Positions 50,156-59,046 of a stretch of DNA of 64,000 nucleotides are shown one piece after another (the first letter of the stretch is position 1; each line of letters opens with the position of its first letter). The stretch is from assembly GCA_904387375.1 (NCBI GenBank), contig CAJFLE010000001.1, positions 248,001-312,000 on the forward strand, given 5' to 3'. Source of the DNA: Candidatus Protoclostridium gallicola. Its GTDB lineage: Bacteria > Bacillota > Clostridia > Christensenellales > Pumilibacteraceae. Under the pieces are notes generated by a model. The model saw nothing but the letters and a program-made list of their open reading frames with translations, had not been told where the DNA came from and searched no databases. A program made the translations under genes and the position numbers.

Positions 50156-51853
50156 TTATACGAGCCCGGCCTTGTATCCGTCGCTCCAGTCTTTAAGCTC
50201 TTCAGCCGAACGTTTAGCCGCCGAGCTGACTCCGCGCGCGCCGGACAAACGGGAAATCTCGTCTATCATGCCTGCGCGGTCGAGCAGCCGGACGCCGGTA
50301 CGCGTCGTAGTGCCGTCCGAACTCTTTTCGATGAAATACTGACGATCGGCCATGGACGCTATCTGCGGCAGGTGCGTTACGCAAAGCACCTGGCTGTGCC
50401 TGGAAATTTCCGCCAGTTTTTTTGCCACTTCGAGCCCTATCGCACCGCTGATACCCGTATCGATTTCGTCGAATATCATAGTACCGACGCCAGCATAACG
50501 GCTGGAAATCACTTTGAGCGCAAGCATGAAACGCGACATTTCGCCGCCCGAAATAATTTTCACGAGCGGAAGCAGCGGCTGTCCGGGATTGGGCGACAGC
50601 AGAAATTCGATATCGTCCGCACCGGCGGAAGTGACGTGCGAAGCGAAAGCGGAACGCGCGGGCATTTCGGCAAACGATACTTTGAATTCGGAATTCTTCA
50701 TACCGAGTGCGGCGAGCTCGTTCTTTACGTCGCGCTCCAGCCTTTCGGCTCCGCGTCTGCGCAGCTCGGAAGCGTCGCACGACAGCGAGTAAAGCTCGTC
50801 GAGCGTTCTTTCCGCCCTTTCGCACAGCAGATCGTATTCGTCGTCGCTGTCGGTCAGCGCGGCAAGCTCTTCGTTCATTTTCGCCAGCTTGTCCGGCAGT
50901 TCCGTCAGTTCGCCGTATTTCTTTTTCAGCGAGCGCAGCTGCTGCAGCCGCGATTCCACTTTTTCGAGATCGCTCTCGTCGAAATCCACGTCTTCGAGCA
51001 GACCGGAAACGGTGGACGCGATATCGTCGAGTTCTATCGAAAGCGCATTGAGGCGCTCTTCGAGTTCGCCGTATTCGGAGGAGAAAGACGCAATCGGAGA
51101 CAGCGCGCGCACGGCATCGTATATTTTATCCGTGCCGCCGTTTTCTCCGGACATGGCCTCCGCGGCGGCAGACAGCGCCGCCTTAATTTTTTCGCCGTGA
51201 ACGGCGCGGCTGCGGAAATCGATGAGCTCTTCCTCCTCGCCTTCGCGTACCGCCGCGCGCTCGATTTCGTTTATCTGATAAGTAAGAATATCTATGCGCT
51301 GCATGCGCTGCGCCGAATCGCCTACCGCGGCGATACGTCTTTTCAGATCCGTATATTCGCGGTACTTTACGGCCAGCATTTCCAGCACTTCGGCCAGCTT
51401 CACGCCGGCGTACGCGTCGAGTATGACGCCGTGCTCGCGTTTGTCCGCAAGCAGCTGGTATTCGTTCTGTCCGCAGATATCGACAAGATGCGACGTTATG
51501 GCGCGGAGCATTTTCACGGTTACGCTTTTACCGTTGACGCGTATGTCGTTTCTGCCGTCGGCGTTGAATTTGCGACTTATTATAAGCTCGCTGTCGCGTT
51601 CGATGCCGAATTCGTCCAGAAACGCAGCGTCGTTTTCGCCCGGCAAAACGAAAACGCCTTCGACTTCGCCTGCATCGGCGCCGTAACTGAGCATCGTTCT
51701 GTCGTACTTGCCGCCCATGAGCAGCATGAGCGCGTCCACTATAATGGATTTGCCGGCGCCGGTCTCGCCGCTCAGAATATTGAGCTTATCCGAGAATTCC
51801 AGCTCGGCGCCCGAAATAAGCGCCAGATTTTCGATTCTTATCCTCTGCAGCAT
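50156..51853 (-). CDS. recN: DNA repair protein RecN
   Basis: The 565-residue SMC-like protein starts MLQRIRIENLALISGAELEFSDKLNILSGETGAGKS (Walker A), has a central coiled coil (residues about 155-390) and ends with the ABC signature ISGGEMSRFMLALKVI and Walker B MIFDEIDTGISG. RecN helps repair double-strand breaks by tethering DNA. It follows argR after 3 nt. Confidence 0.96.
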   Translation of the reverse strand: MLQRIRIENLALISGAELEFSDKLNILSGETGAGKSIIVDALMLLMGGKYDRTMLSYGADAGEVEGVFVLPGENDAAFLDEFGIERDSELIISRKFNADGRNDIRVNGKSVTVKMLRAITSHLVDICGQNEYQLLADKREHGVILDAYAGVKLAEVLEMLAVKYREYTDLKRRIAAVGDSAQRMQRIDILTYQINEIERAAVREGEEEELIDFRSRAVHGEKIKAALSAAAEAMSGENGGTDKIYDAVRALSPIASFSSEYGELEERLNALSIELDDIASTVSGLLEDVDFDESDLEKVESRLQQLRSLKKKYGELTELPDKLAKMNEELAALTDSDDEYDLLCERAERTLDELYSLSCDASELRRRGAERLERDVKNELAALGMKNSEFKVSFAEMPARSAFASHVTSAGADDIEFLLSPNPGQPLLPLVKIISGGEMSRFMLALKVISSRYAGVGTMIFDEIDTGISGAIGLEVAKKLAEISRHSQVLCVTHLPQIASMADRQYFIEKSSDGTTTRTGVRLLDRAGMIDEISRLSGARGVSSAAKRSAEELKDWSDGYKAGLV

Positions 51854-51856
51854 TTC

Positions 51857-52303
51857 TCAGAGCATCTCCCTGAGCAGATTGGCGATTTCTTCGGCCGATT
51901 CTGACGTACGCGCCACAACCAGCACCGTATCGTCGCCCGCGACGCAGCCGAGTACGTCGAGATTGTCAAGCCTGTCTATATTCATACCCACCGTGGAGGC
52001 GCCGCCCGGCACCGTTTTTATAACTACGAGGTTTTGAGCCGAGGTTATGGACAGCACGGCGTTGCGGTATATATTGGTTATGTTGGAGGAAAAACGCTTG
52101 GAATGCCCAGCTTCCTTGACATACCGCTGACGACCGCGGTCGCTTATTTTTATAAGCCCGAGTTCTTTGATGTCGCGGGAAACGGTGGCCTGCGTCACGT
52201 TGAAGCCTGCCGCGATGAGTTCGTTCGCAAGATCTTCCTGCGTTTCGATAACCTTGTCGGATATGATTTCGAGTATCTTGAAATGTCTGGCGTTCCTTGC
52301 CAT
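51857..52303 (-). CDS. argR: Arginine repressor ArgR
   Basis: The start MARNARHFKILEII is chosen with GGAGGAGG upstream, giving 148 residues; the track ORF is much longer. The winged helix (TQEDLANELIAAGFNVTQATVSRDIKELGLIK) is followed by the arginine-binding oligomerisation domain ending in TSESAEEIANLLREML. It links arginine status to gene regulation. No arginine genes are in the window. In Clostridia it sits between nadK and recN as here. Confidence 0.95.
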   Translation of the reverse strand: MARNARHFKILEIISDKVIETQEDLANELIAAGFNVTQATVSRDIKELGLIKISDRGRQRYVKEAGHSKRFSSNITNIYRNAVLSITSAQNLVVIKTVPGGASTVGMNIDRLDNLDVLGCVAGDDTVLVVARTSESAEEIANLLREML

Positions 52304-52305
52304 TA

Positions 52306-53127
52306 TCAGACCTCCTCCACGCTGCCGTCCAGTTTTTCGCGCAGACGTGCGTAAAAGTTTTCGGCGCCCGTATCTACGAGCAGCGCTTCGACGTCGGATC
52401 TGCGAACGACCACAGAATGCGCGCCGTTCTCCACCCTGCCGTCCGCGATTATGCACGTCTCCTCGTCGGACGTTATTTCCACGGCCTGCGACGCGTCGAC
52501 GATGACTGGCTTGGACGAAAGATGGTGGCAGTTTATGGGCACTACGAGATTGCAGCGCACTCCGGGATCGACGATGGGGCCGCCCGCGGACAGCGCGTAT
52601 CCCGTAGAACCCGTGGGAGTGCTTACCATACAGCCGTCGCACTTCGCGCTGCTGAGCACCCCGCCGCCCACCTTTACGGTCAGCGTCACAGTTTTACCCA
52701 CGTTTTTCTTGTAGATGACGATTTCGTTCAGCGCAAGCAGCCGTTTGCCGGCGGCATACGTCTCCAGCATAGCCAGCCTGCGCACGGAATAATCTCCTTT
52801 GGCAAGGCGGACGACGCATTCGTCAAGCGCGTCCGTGCCGCATGCCGAAAGGAATCCTATGTGACCGAGATTGATCCCGAGCACCGGTATACCTTTTTCG
52901 GCGGCAAACGCGACCGCGGAAAGTATGGTTCCGTCGCCGCCCAGCGTCACGATAACGTCGGGGCGCGGCTCGCAGTCGTCGCCGAAATAGCTCACGCCGT
53001 TTATAAGTCCGCGCAGCGACGAATGTAGCACGAACGGAACGGAAGCGCGGCGAAGCAGACCGATGAGTTTTTCGGTCGTAGCCAGTTTTTCGTCACGTTC
53101 GGGGTTGGAATAAATTCCTGTCAGCAT
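52306..53127 (-). CDS. nadK: NAD kinase
   Basis: The 273-residue protein has GGDGTIL (the NAD/diacylglycerol kinase motif), INLGHIGFLS and STPTGSTGYALSAGGPIV. It phosphorylates NAD to NADP. It sits 2 nt from argR and 27 nt from dxs; tlyA, which often lies between dxs and nadK in Clostridia, is absent. Confidence 0.96.
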   Translation of the reverse strand: MLTGIYSNPERDEKLATTEKLIGLLRRASVPFVLHSSLRGLINGVSYFGDDCEPRPDVIVTLGGDGTILSAVAFAAEKGIPVLGINLGHIGFLSACGTDALDECVVRLAKGDYSVRRLAMLETYAAGKRLLALNEIVIYKKNVGKTVTLTVKVGGGVLSSAKCDGCMVSTPTGSTGYALSAGGPIVDPGVRCNLVVPINCHHLSSKPVIVDASQAVEITSDEETCIIADGRVENGAHSVVVRRSDVEALLVDTGAENFYARLREKLDGSVEEV

Positions 53128-53154
53128 ACGTCAATTATACAATATTATCGATAT

Positions 53155-54975
53155 TTATTCAAGGATTTTCGAGTTCTTATCGTGCGCGGCGATTATTTTT
53201 TCGAGATTTTCGCTCGTCAGACCGTTTTCCGCAAGCGCGCCTTCCACGGACAGATTGCCGCAGAACTTGTCGGCGAACCCGAGACGGATCAGCTCGCACC
53301 TTTTGTTTTCGCCGTAATATGCGAGCACGCTCTCGCCGAAGCCGCCGCGCAGCATTCCGTCCTCGACGGTTATGACGAGATTGCCTTCCCTGTTGATTTC
53401 GTCCAGAAAGGCGGTGTCAAGCGGCTTGATAAAGCGCACGTTGACGACCGTAGCGCCGCTGCCGCACGAAAGATCGAGCATGCGGCTGCCGGGTGCAAGT
53501 ATGTACACGTCGCGCCGGCCTTCTTCGGCAACCGTCCATTTTCCGTACTCAACGGGCGGTACGGGTCTGTCGGTCACGTATTCCTTCGGGTATCTTATGG
53601 AAAGCGGGCCGTCGAAGGACAGCGACCACCGCATCATTGCGGCCAGCTCTTCCCCGCACGAAGGCGTCACCACGGTCATGTTCGGCAGCGACGACAGATA
53701 CGGTATGTCGAACAGCCCCTGATGCGTGGCTCCGTCGGCGCCCACCGCCCCCGCTCTGTCCACGAGAAAACGCACGGGCAGTTTGTTAAGGCATACGTCG
53801 TGAACGAGCTGGTCGTACGCCCGCTGCAGAAATGTGGAGTATACGGCAAAATACGGTTTTGCTCCGCCGGCGGCCATACCCGCGCACAGTGCGGCGGCAT
53901 GCTGTTCGGCGATACCCACATCGAAACATCTGTCGGGAAACGCTTCCTTCATTGCAGTCAGTCCGGTGCCCGGCAGCATCGCCGCCGAGACGGCTACTAC
54001 CTTTTTGTCGTTTCCGGCAAGCTCGGTCAGCGTGCAGCCCACGACGTCCGAATACTTATGCGCCGCGCGATGCGCGCCTTCCACTCCGTGATATTTTTCC
54101 GGATCCTTTTCCGCTTCGTACAGACCGCTGCCCTTGTTGGTAACGAGATGCAGGATCGCCGGGTGGTTTCTGGTTTTAAGCTGCATGAGCATGCGTACGA
54201 CTTCCCGGATATTGTGTCCGTCGAAGGCGCCGTAATACTTGATGCCGAACTGCTCGAACAGTTTATTCGTTATGGGCAGCTGTTTTTTCACGAAAGATTT
54301 TGCGCGCTCGACCACTTTCACTAGCGACGGACCGACGAGAGGTACTCCGTCGATTCCGGTTTTGAACGTGGTTTTCAGCGCTTTATACCGGCGGCTGAGC
54401 CGCAGCCTGCCGAGATATGCGGAAATCGCGCCGACGTTTTTGGAAATCGACATATTGTTGTCGTTGAGGATTATTATCATGCGCGTACCCGACGCGCCTA
54501 TATCGTTGAGCGCCTCGTATGCCATCCCGCCCGTCAGCGCTCCGTCGCCGATTACGGACACGACGTTGTAATGCCCGCCCGTCAGATCGCGGGCGCGCGC
54601 CAGCCCCAGTCCCACGGACAGCGAAGTACTGCTGTGGCCGGTGGAAAAAGCGTCGCACTCGCTCTCCCGCATGTTTTCAAACCCGGTCAGTCCGTCCGGC
54701 GTGCGCAGCGTTTCGAACGCGTCGCGGCGGCCGGTTATTATCTTATGCGCATACGACTGATGCCCGACGTCGAACACGATTTTGTCCTCGGGACAGTCGA
54801 AAACGTAGTGCAGCGCTATCGTAAAATCGACGGCGCCCAGATTGGAGGAAAGGTGCCCGCCGTTTTTGCTCACGACCTTGATTATATACTCCCTGACTTC
54901 GCCGGCGTACAGCTCCAGCTCGCGCATATCGAGCTTTTTGAGATCGGCGGGAGAATTTACTCGTTCAAGATACAT
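53155..54975 (-). CDS. dxs: 1-deoxy-D-xylulose-5-phosphate synthase
   Basis: The 606-residue transketolase-like enzyme has the Dxs motifs NLGAVDFTIALHYVFDCPEDKIVFDVGHQSYAHKI (split), GDGALTGGMAYEALNDIG (thiamine diphosphate site) and the C-terminal GATHQG. It makes DXP from pyruvate and glyceraldehyde phosphate, feeding the MEP pathway finished by IspH at 33 kb. It follows ispA after 3 nt. Confidence 0.97.
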   Translation of the reverse strand: MYLERVNSPADLKKLDMRELELYAGEVREYIIKVVSKNGGHLSSNLGAVDFTIALHYVFDCPEDKIVFDVGHQSYAHKIITGRRDAFETLRTPDGLTGFENMRESECDAFSTGHSSTSLSVGLGLARARDLTGGHYNVVSVIGDGALTGGMAYEALNDIGASGTRMIIILNDNNMSISKNVGAISAYLGRLRLSRRYKALKTTFKTGIDGVPLVGPSLVKVVERAKSFVKKQLPITNKLFEQFGIKYYGAFDGHNIREVVRMLMQLKTRNHPAILHLVTNKGSGLYEAEKDPEKYHGVEGAHRAAHKYSDVVGCTLTELAGNDKKVVAVSAAMLPGTGLTAMKEAFPDRCFDVGIAEQHAAALCAGMAAGGAKPYFAVYSTFLQRAYDQLVHDVCLNKLPVRFLVDRAGAVGADGATHQGLFDIPYLSSLPNMTVVTPSCGEELAAMMRWSLSFDGPLSIRYPKEYVTDRPVPPVEYGKWTVAEEGRRDVYILAPGSRMLDLSCGSGATVVNVRFIKPLDTAFLDEINREGNLVITVEDGMLRGGFGESVLAYYGENKRCELIRLGFADKFCGNLSVEGALAENGLTSENLEKIIAAHDKNSKILE

Positions 54976-54978
54976 ATA

Positions 54979-55803
54979 TCAGATTCCGTCCGTATTTCTG
55001 AGCAGAAAGGCCTTTGTCAGCTCTTCGAGAAACGCGGTATCGCCGCCCGTTTTTTTCAGCAGCGCGGCGGCCTCGCCGACCAGCGAATCAAGCTCGCGCT
55101 TCGCAGCCTCCCTGCCCAGCGCTCCGACAAGCGATGTTTCTCCCGAATCGGAATCGAGCAGATCGTCGCACAGCTGGAATGCCGCGCCGAAAACGCCGGC
55201 ATATTCCTTCCACGGTCCGGTATCGGCGCCGGCGGATATCGCGCCGCCGACGACCGCCGCCTCGATGAGTTTACCCGTTTTGAGGGATGTAATGCGGCGC
55301 AGCCTGTCAGCGTCCGCCGCTTTGCCTTCGAATTCCATTGCCTGGCCGCCTACCATGCCGCAGGCGCCCGCGTTGTCCGCAAGCAGAGCGGAAATACGCG
55401 CGAATTTCGCATCGCGGCACGACGCCCCTGCGATCAGTCCGAAAGCGAGCGTAAGCAGCGCGTCGCCGGCGAGCACCGCCGTCGCCTCTCCGAATTTCCG
55501 GTGCACGGTCGGCCTGCCGCGGCGGTAATCGTCGTTATCCATGGCGGGAAGGTCGTCGTGCACGAGCGAATAGGCATGCACGCACTCGAGAGCGCATGCC
55601 GCTTTCATATCGTCCGCGGACGGCCGCGCGCCGCACGAAGCGAGCACTGCAAGATAAAGCACGGGGCGCAGGCGTTTGCCGCCCCCGAGCAGCGCATATT
55701 CCATGCCGTCGCGCAAGGCGACCGGCGCGTCTTTCGGCACAACCGATGCCAGCGCGTCGTCCACAGTACTCTTTATCCGTTCGTATTCGCTTCTGAAATC
55801 CAT
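54979..55803 (-). CDS. ispA: Prenyl diphosphate synthase (farnesyl/geranylgeranyl type)
   Basis: The start MDFRSEYERI shares one base with the xseB stop, giving 274 residues; the track ORF is 33 codons longer. The two Asp-rich motifs are DDLPAMDNDD and DDLLD, with GGKRLRP and the GGQAMEFEGK segment. It condenses isopentenyl diphosphate to farnesyl diphosphate, completing the isoprenoid genes of this region. Confidence 0.94.
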   Translation of the reverse strand: MDFRSEYERIKSTVDDALASVVPKDAPVALRDGMEYALLGGGKRLRPVLYLAVLASCGARPSADDMKAACALECVHAYSLVHDDLPAMDNDDYRRGRPTVHRKFGEATAVLAGDALLTLAFGLIAGASCRDAKFARISALLADNAGACGMVGGQAMEFEGKAADADRLRRITSLKTGKLIEAAVVGGAISAGADTGPWKEYAGVFGAAFQLCDDLLDSDSGETSLVGALGREAAKRELDSLVGEAAALLKKTGGDTAFLEELTKAFLLRNTDGI

Positions 55804-56018
55804 TATTCCTTTTCTATATCGAGAGGTTGCTCGATCAGTTCGTTCATCTGTTTTTTCAGTTCGGTTATTCTGCCTTTCGTGGCATTGAGGCTGTCGAGGC
55901 ACTCTTTGGTCACTGCGATGCCCTTTTCGAACAGCGCGATACCTTCCTCGAGCGTAACCCCGTCCGATTCGAGCGCAGCAAGCAGTTTTTCCAGTTCGTT
56001 TATCTTTTCGTCAAGCAT
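55803..56018 (-). CDS. xseB: Exodeoxyribonuclease VII small subunit
   Basis: The 71-residue helical protein has the ExoVII small-subunit pattern LDEKINELEKLLAALESDGVTLEEGIALFEKGI. It binds the XseA large subunit. It starts 8 nt after xseA and abuts ispA. Confidence 0.95.
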   Translation of the reverse strand: MLDEKINELEKLLAALESDGVTLEEGIALFEKGIAVTKECLDSLNATKGRITELKKQMNELIEQPLDIEKE

Positions 56019-56026
56019 GTTTCACC

Positions 56027-57187
56027 TCACAGCACTTCCGCCTCTGCCTTTCCGTCGGCCATACGTACCGTTATGCGGTCGCCGGCTGCGAGAGCGGCGG
56101 CAGAAGTTATCTCTTCGCCGTTTCTGGCTATCTTCGCATAGCCCTGCGACAGTATTTTAAGCGGACTGGATTTGTCCAGCATGGCGGAAAGAAACGCGAG
56201 TCTGTTGCTTTTTGCCGCGAGCAGAGCGTCGAGCGCGTCTTTCATCTCTTCCGCGCTGCGCCGCACAGCCGATTCCCGCTTCGCGGCTGCCAGCTCGGCC
56301 TTTCCGACGAGGGACATCGCGCGGTATGCCACGCGGCTGGCGCAGGAAGAAACCTTGTCGTCCAGCGCATCCGAAAGCGCGGCGGCCAGAGAGCGCAGTC
56401 TTGCTATCTTGCCAGTAACGGGTTCGGATATTATATCCGCGGCAATACTCGGCGTGCCGGCGCGCACGGAAGCGCACAGATCGCACAGCGTATAGTCCGT
56501 TTCGTGTCCGACGGCGCTGACCACGGGCAAAGCGCTCGCGGCAACTGCACGCGCCACCGTCTCGGTATTGTATGCGGAAAGATCGTATGCCGATCCGCCG
56601 CCGCGCGCGATTACGATGACGTCTATGCCCAGACGGGAACGGTTTATGTCCCGCACGGCGTCGGCTATCGACTGTGCGCTCTCGCTGCCCTGCACTCTGA
56701 CGTCGCATACGCATATATCGAGATACGGGTTCTTGGAGCGGACGACGGACAGTATATCGTGAATGACCGCGCCGTACTCGCTCGTAATTACGGCCGCTTT
56801 TTTTATGTGTTCTGGCAGCGGTGGACGGTTTTCGAACAGTCCCTCGCTTTTCAGCTTTTCTTTGAGTGCGAGCAGTTCGAGCAGCAGCTTACCCTCTCCG
56901 GACGGCGTAACGTCCTCGATAACGAATGATACCCGCCCCGTTCTGGCATAAAAAGTAACCGTGCCGAGCGCTTCGACGTTCATGCCTTCCGCAATGCCGG
57001 CGGCCGTGCCGAATGTCACGCACTGAAGCGTGCAGTCGCCCTCGCGCAGCGTCATGAACGTACGCGCGCCGTAGCGCCGGAACTCGTACACTTCGCCGCA
57101 GACGGTGACGTCGTGCAGCACGAGTTCGTCGTCGAACACGCCGCTTATATACTTATTCAGTTGGGATACTGTCAGTTTCCTTTGCAT
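56027..57187 (-). CDS. xseA: Exodeoxyribonuclease VII large subunit
   Basis: The start MQRKLTVSQLNKYI gives 386 residues and overlaps folD by 16 nt. An OB-type N-domain (ISGVFDDELVLHDVTVCGEVYEF) is followed by the catalytic domain with DVIVIARGGGSAYDLSAYNTETVARAVAASALPVVSAVGHETDYTLCD. With XseB it degrades ssDNA in both directions. Confidence 0.95.
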   Translation of the reverse strand: MQRKLTVSQLNKYISGVFDDELVLHDVTVCGEVYEFRRYGARTFMTLREGDCTLQCVTFGTAAGIAEGMNVEALGTVTFYARTGRVSFVIEDVTPSGEGKLLLELLALKEKLKSEGLFENRPPLPEHIKKAAVITSEYGAVIHDILSVVRSKNPYLDICVCDVRVQGSESAQSIADAVRDINRSRLGIDVIVIARGGGSAYDLSAYNTETVARAVAASALPVVSAVGHETDYTLCDLCASVRAGTPSIAADIISEPVTGKIARLRSLAAALSDALDDKVSSCASRVAYRAMSLVGKAELAAAKRESAVRRSAEEMKDALDALLAAKSNRLAFLSAMLDKSSPLKILSQGYAKIARNGEEITSAAALAAGDRITVRMADGKAEAEVL

Positions 57188-58026
57188 CTGAACGCCGCGT
57201 CCACGGTATTGCACAGCAGCATGGTGACCGTCATGGGTCCTACGCCGCCCGGAACGGGAGTGATATAGGACGCCTTTTCGCTCGCGCCGGCAAACTCTAC
57301 GTCGCCGTACAGCTTGCCGTTGTCCCGGTTCATACCCACGTCGATGACGACCGCGCCCTGCTTTATCATATCCCCTCTAATAAACTCTTTTATACCTACC
57401 GCGACAACGAGAATATCCGCGTTTTTCGTATGAGCCGCGAGATCCGCTGTTCTGGAATGGCATATGGTCACGGTAGCGTTCTCGGCCAGCAGCATCATGG
57501 CCACCGGCTTGCCCACTATGTTGCTGCGCCCGACGACGACGGCGTTCTTGCCCGATATGGAAGTGCCCGTCGATTTTATAAGTTCGATTATGCCGGCAGG
57601 CGTGCACGGCTTGGTGCACGGCAGACCGAGCATAAGCCCGCCCGCGTTTACGACGTGAAAACCGTCGGCGTCCTTTTCGGGCGCGATTTCAGCAAGCACG
57701 CGCTTTTCGTTTATTCCGGCGGGCAGCGGAAGCTGTACGAGTATGCCGTCCACGCTCGCGTCGGCATTGAGCTGGCGGACGAGCGATATTATATCGCCTT
57801 CTTCCGTTTCCTCGGGCAGATCGTAGGAAAACGAACGTATGCCCGTATCCGCGCAGGCCTTTATCTTATTGCGCACATAGACTTCGCTGGCGGGATTGGC
57901 GCCCACTTTGATAACCGCCAGTCCGACTTTGCGGCCGTATGTTTTTTCGAACCGTTCCGCTCTTTCGGTAATTTTGCCGCGCAGCGACGCTGACAGCGCT
58001 TTTCCGTCGATGATTTCAGCTGACAT
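57172..58026 (-). CDS. folD: Bifunctional methylenetetrahydrofolate dehydrogenase/cyclohydrolase
   Basis: The 284-residue protein has YVRNKIKACADTGI, GILVQLPLP, KDADGFHVVNAG, PCTPAGIIELI, VVGRSNIVGKPVAMMLL and PVPGGVGPMTVTMLLCNT, the full FolD set. It interconverts methylene- and formyl-tetrahydrofolate. Overlap with nusB and xseA places it inside one operon. Confidence 0.97.
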   Translation of the reverse strand: MSAEIIDGKALSASLRGKITERAERFEKTYGRKVGLAVIKVGANPASEVYVRNKIKACADTGIRSFSYDLPEETEEGDIISLVRQLNADASVDGILVQLPLPAGINEKRVLAEIAPEKDADGFHVVNAGGLMLGLPCTKPCTPAGIIELIKSTGTSISGKNAVVVGRSNIVGKPVAMMLLAENATVTICHSRTADLAAHTKNADILVVAVGIKEFIRGDMIKQGAVVIDVGMNRDNGKLYGDVEFAGASEKASYITPVPGGVGPMTVTMLLCNTVDAAFRCKGN

Positions 58027-58423
58027 CTTTGTTTTTCTCCTTTATGACCGACGCGAGCAGTCCGTTCACGAACGACCAGCTCTTGTCCGTGGAATATTTT
58101 TTCGCAAGCCCGGTAGCCTCGTTGGCGCTTACCGCCTGCGGAATATCGTCGCGGTAATAAATTTCGTACACCGCCACCATGAGTATGGCGAGATCGACTT
58201 TATATATCCTGTCGCGGGCAAAACCGTTGCTGTGGCCGGCTATGACCGAAACGAGCTCGTCCGCATGTTCGAGAATTCCGTTGTACGACGACTCCAGATA
58301 CGCGGCGGCGTCGTCCGGAAGGCCGTGCAGAAAAAGCGAAAGAGTCAGGTCGTCTCTCTCCTTCCTGACGTTGTATTCGTAAATAAGTTTGAACAGCGAT
58401 TCTCTCGCCGCGCTTCTACCCAT
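58016..58423 (-). CDS. nusB: Transcription antitermination factor NusB
   Basis: The start MGRSAARESLFKLIYEYN gives 135 residues with GGAGG 10 nt upstream. The helical NusB pattern ends with AILMVAVYEIYYRDDIPQAVSANEATGLAKKYSTDKSWSFVNGLL. NusB joins NusE, NusA and NusG to keep RNA polymerase running on rRNA operons. It is the first gene of a nine-gene operon that has an intrinsic terminator just before its ribosome site. Confidence 0.96.
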   Translation of the reverse strand: MGRSAARESLFKLIYEYNVRKERDDLTLSLFLHGLPDDAAAYLESSYNGILEHADELVSVIAGHSNGFARDRIYKVDLAILMVAVYEIYYRDDIPQAVSANEATGLAKKYSTDKSWSFVNGLLASVIKEKNKDVS

Positions 58424-58441
58424 GCGGCAGTTTCCTCCGAT

Positions 58442-58475
58442 AAAAAAATTCCGCGCGTACAATGCCGCGCGGAAT
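58442..58475 (-). terminator. Intrinsic terminator directly before nusB (candidate attenuator)
   Basis: Minus strand ATTCCGCGCG and CGCGCGGAAT form a perfect 10-bp GC-rich stem with an 8-nt loop and a following TTTTTTT run. The U-run stops 4 nt before the nusB GGAGG. The promoter at 58506-58534 lies upstream, so its transcript must pass this terminator to reach nusB. It also terminates the spoIIIA operon. Confidence 0.85.
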
Positions 58476-58505
58476 CCGTGTCCCGGCTACGCACCGATCA
58501 TGACG

Positions 58506-58534
58506 ATTATATCATATCGATGCGGATTTTTCAA
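58506..58534 (-). promoter_or_regulatory. Consensus sigma-A promoter upstream of nusB
   Basis: Minus strand TTGAAA, 17-nt spacer, TATAAT, in the 120-nt gap after spoIIIAH. The predicted start near 58499 gives a leader of about 24 nt before the terminator stem. Confidence 0.8.
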
Positions 58535-58543
58535 TCTTTTTCG

Positions 58544-59026
58544 TCACTCTGTCGGAATTATTCTGACATTTGTGGCGTTCGTTTCCGTTTCGGTGACGAT
58601 TATCTCCAGAATCTGGGCCGCCTGCGTGCCCGTCATCTCGCCGCACTTGACGATGACGTTGATATTTTCCGTCGTGCTCGTGACGACGGCGTCCTCGAAT
58701 CCGAGCGCCTTTATCAGCCCTTCGAGCACGAGTTCGGTTTCCATGCTCTCGGTGAGCGCTATTTTGGCGGCTTCGGCTTCCGCTTTCGCTTCGTCGGAAT
58801 ACTCGCTCGACGCGATGATCTCGTCGTAATAGAGCATCGCCTCCTCGCGCGAAGCCGTGCGGTCGGTTCTGTACGCCGAGAAGAAGTCGGTGTACGTGGT
58901 ACCGGCGTTCGCGTCGTCGGACGGGTTCGTCGCCGTGAGGTTGAGCACGATGTTGAGCACGCCCGTAAGCACGAGAAGCGCTATCATGCCCGTCAAGATG
59001 AAGATCTTTTTCTTTTTGCCTAACAT
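58544..59026 (-). CDS. spoIIIAH: Stage III sporulation protein AH
   Basis: The 160-residue protein has an N-terminal membrane helix (IFILTGMIALLVLTGVLNIVL), then a helical segment and a C-terminal ring-building domain (LIKALGFEDAVVTSTTENINVIVKCGEMTGTQAAQILEIIV). It forms the mother-cell side of the A-Q channel with forespore SpoIIQ. It is the last spoIIIA gene. Confidence 0.95.
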   Translation of the reverse strand: MLGKKKKIFILTGMIALLVLTGVLNIVLNLTATNPSDDANAGTTYTDFFSAYRTDRTASREEAMLYYDEIIASSEYSDEAKAEAEAAKIALTESMETELVLEGLIKALGFEDAVVTSTTENINVIVKCGEMTGTQAAQILEIIVTETETNATNVRIIPTE

Positions 59027-59046
59027 AATTGGTTACCCCCGAAAGA

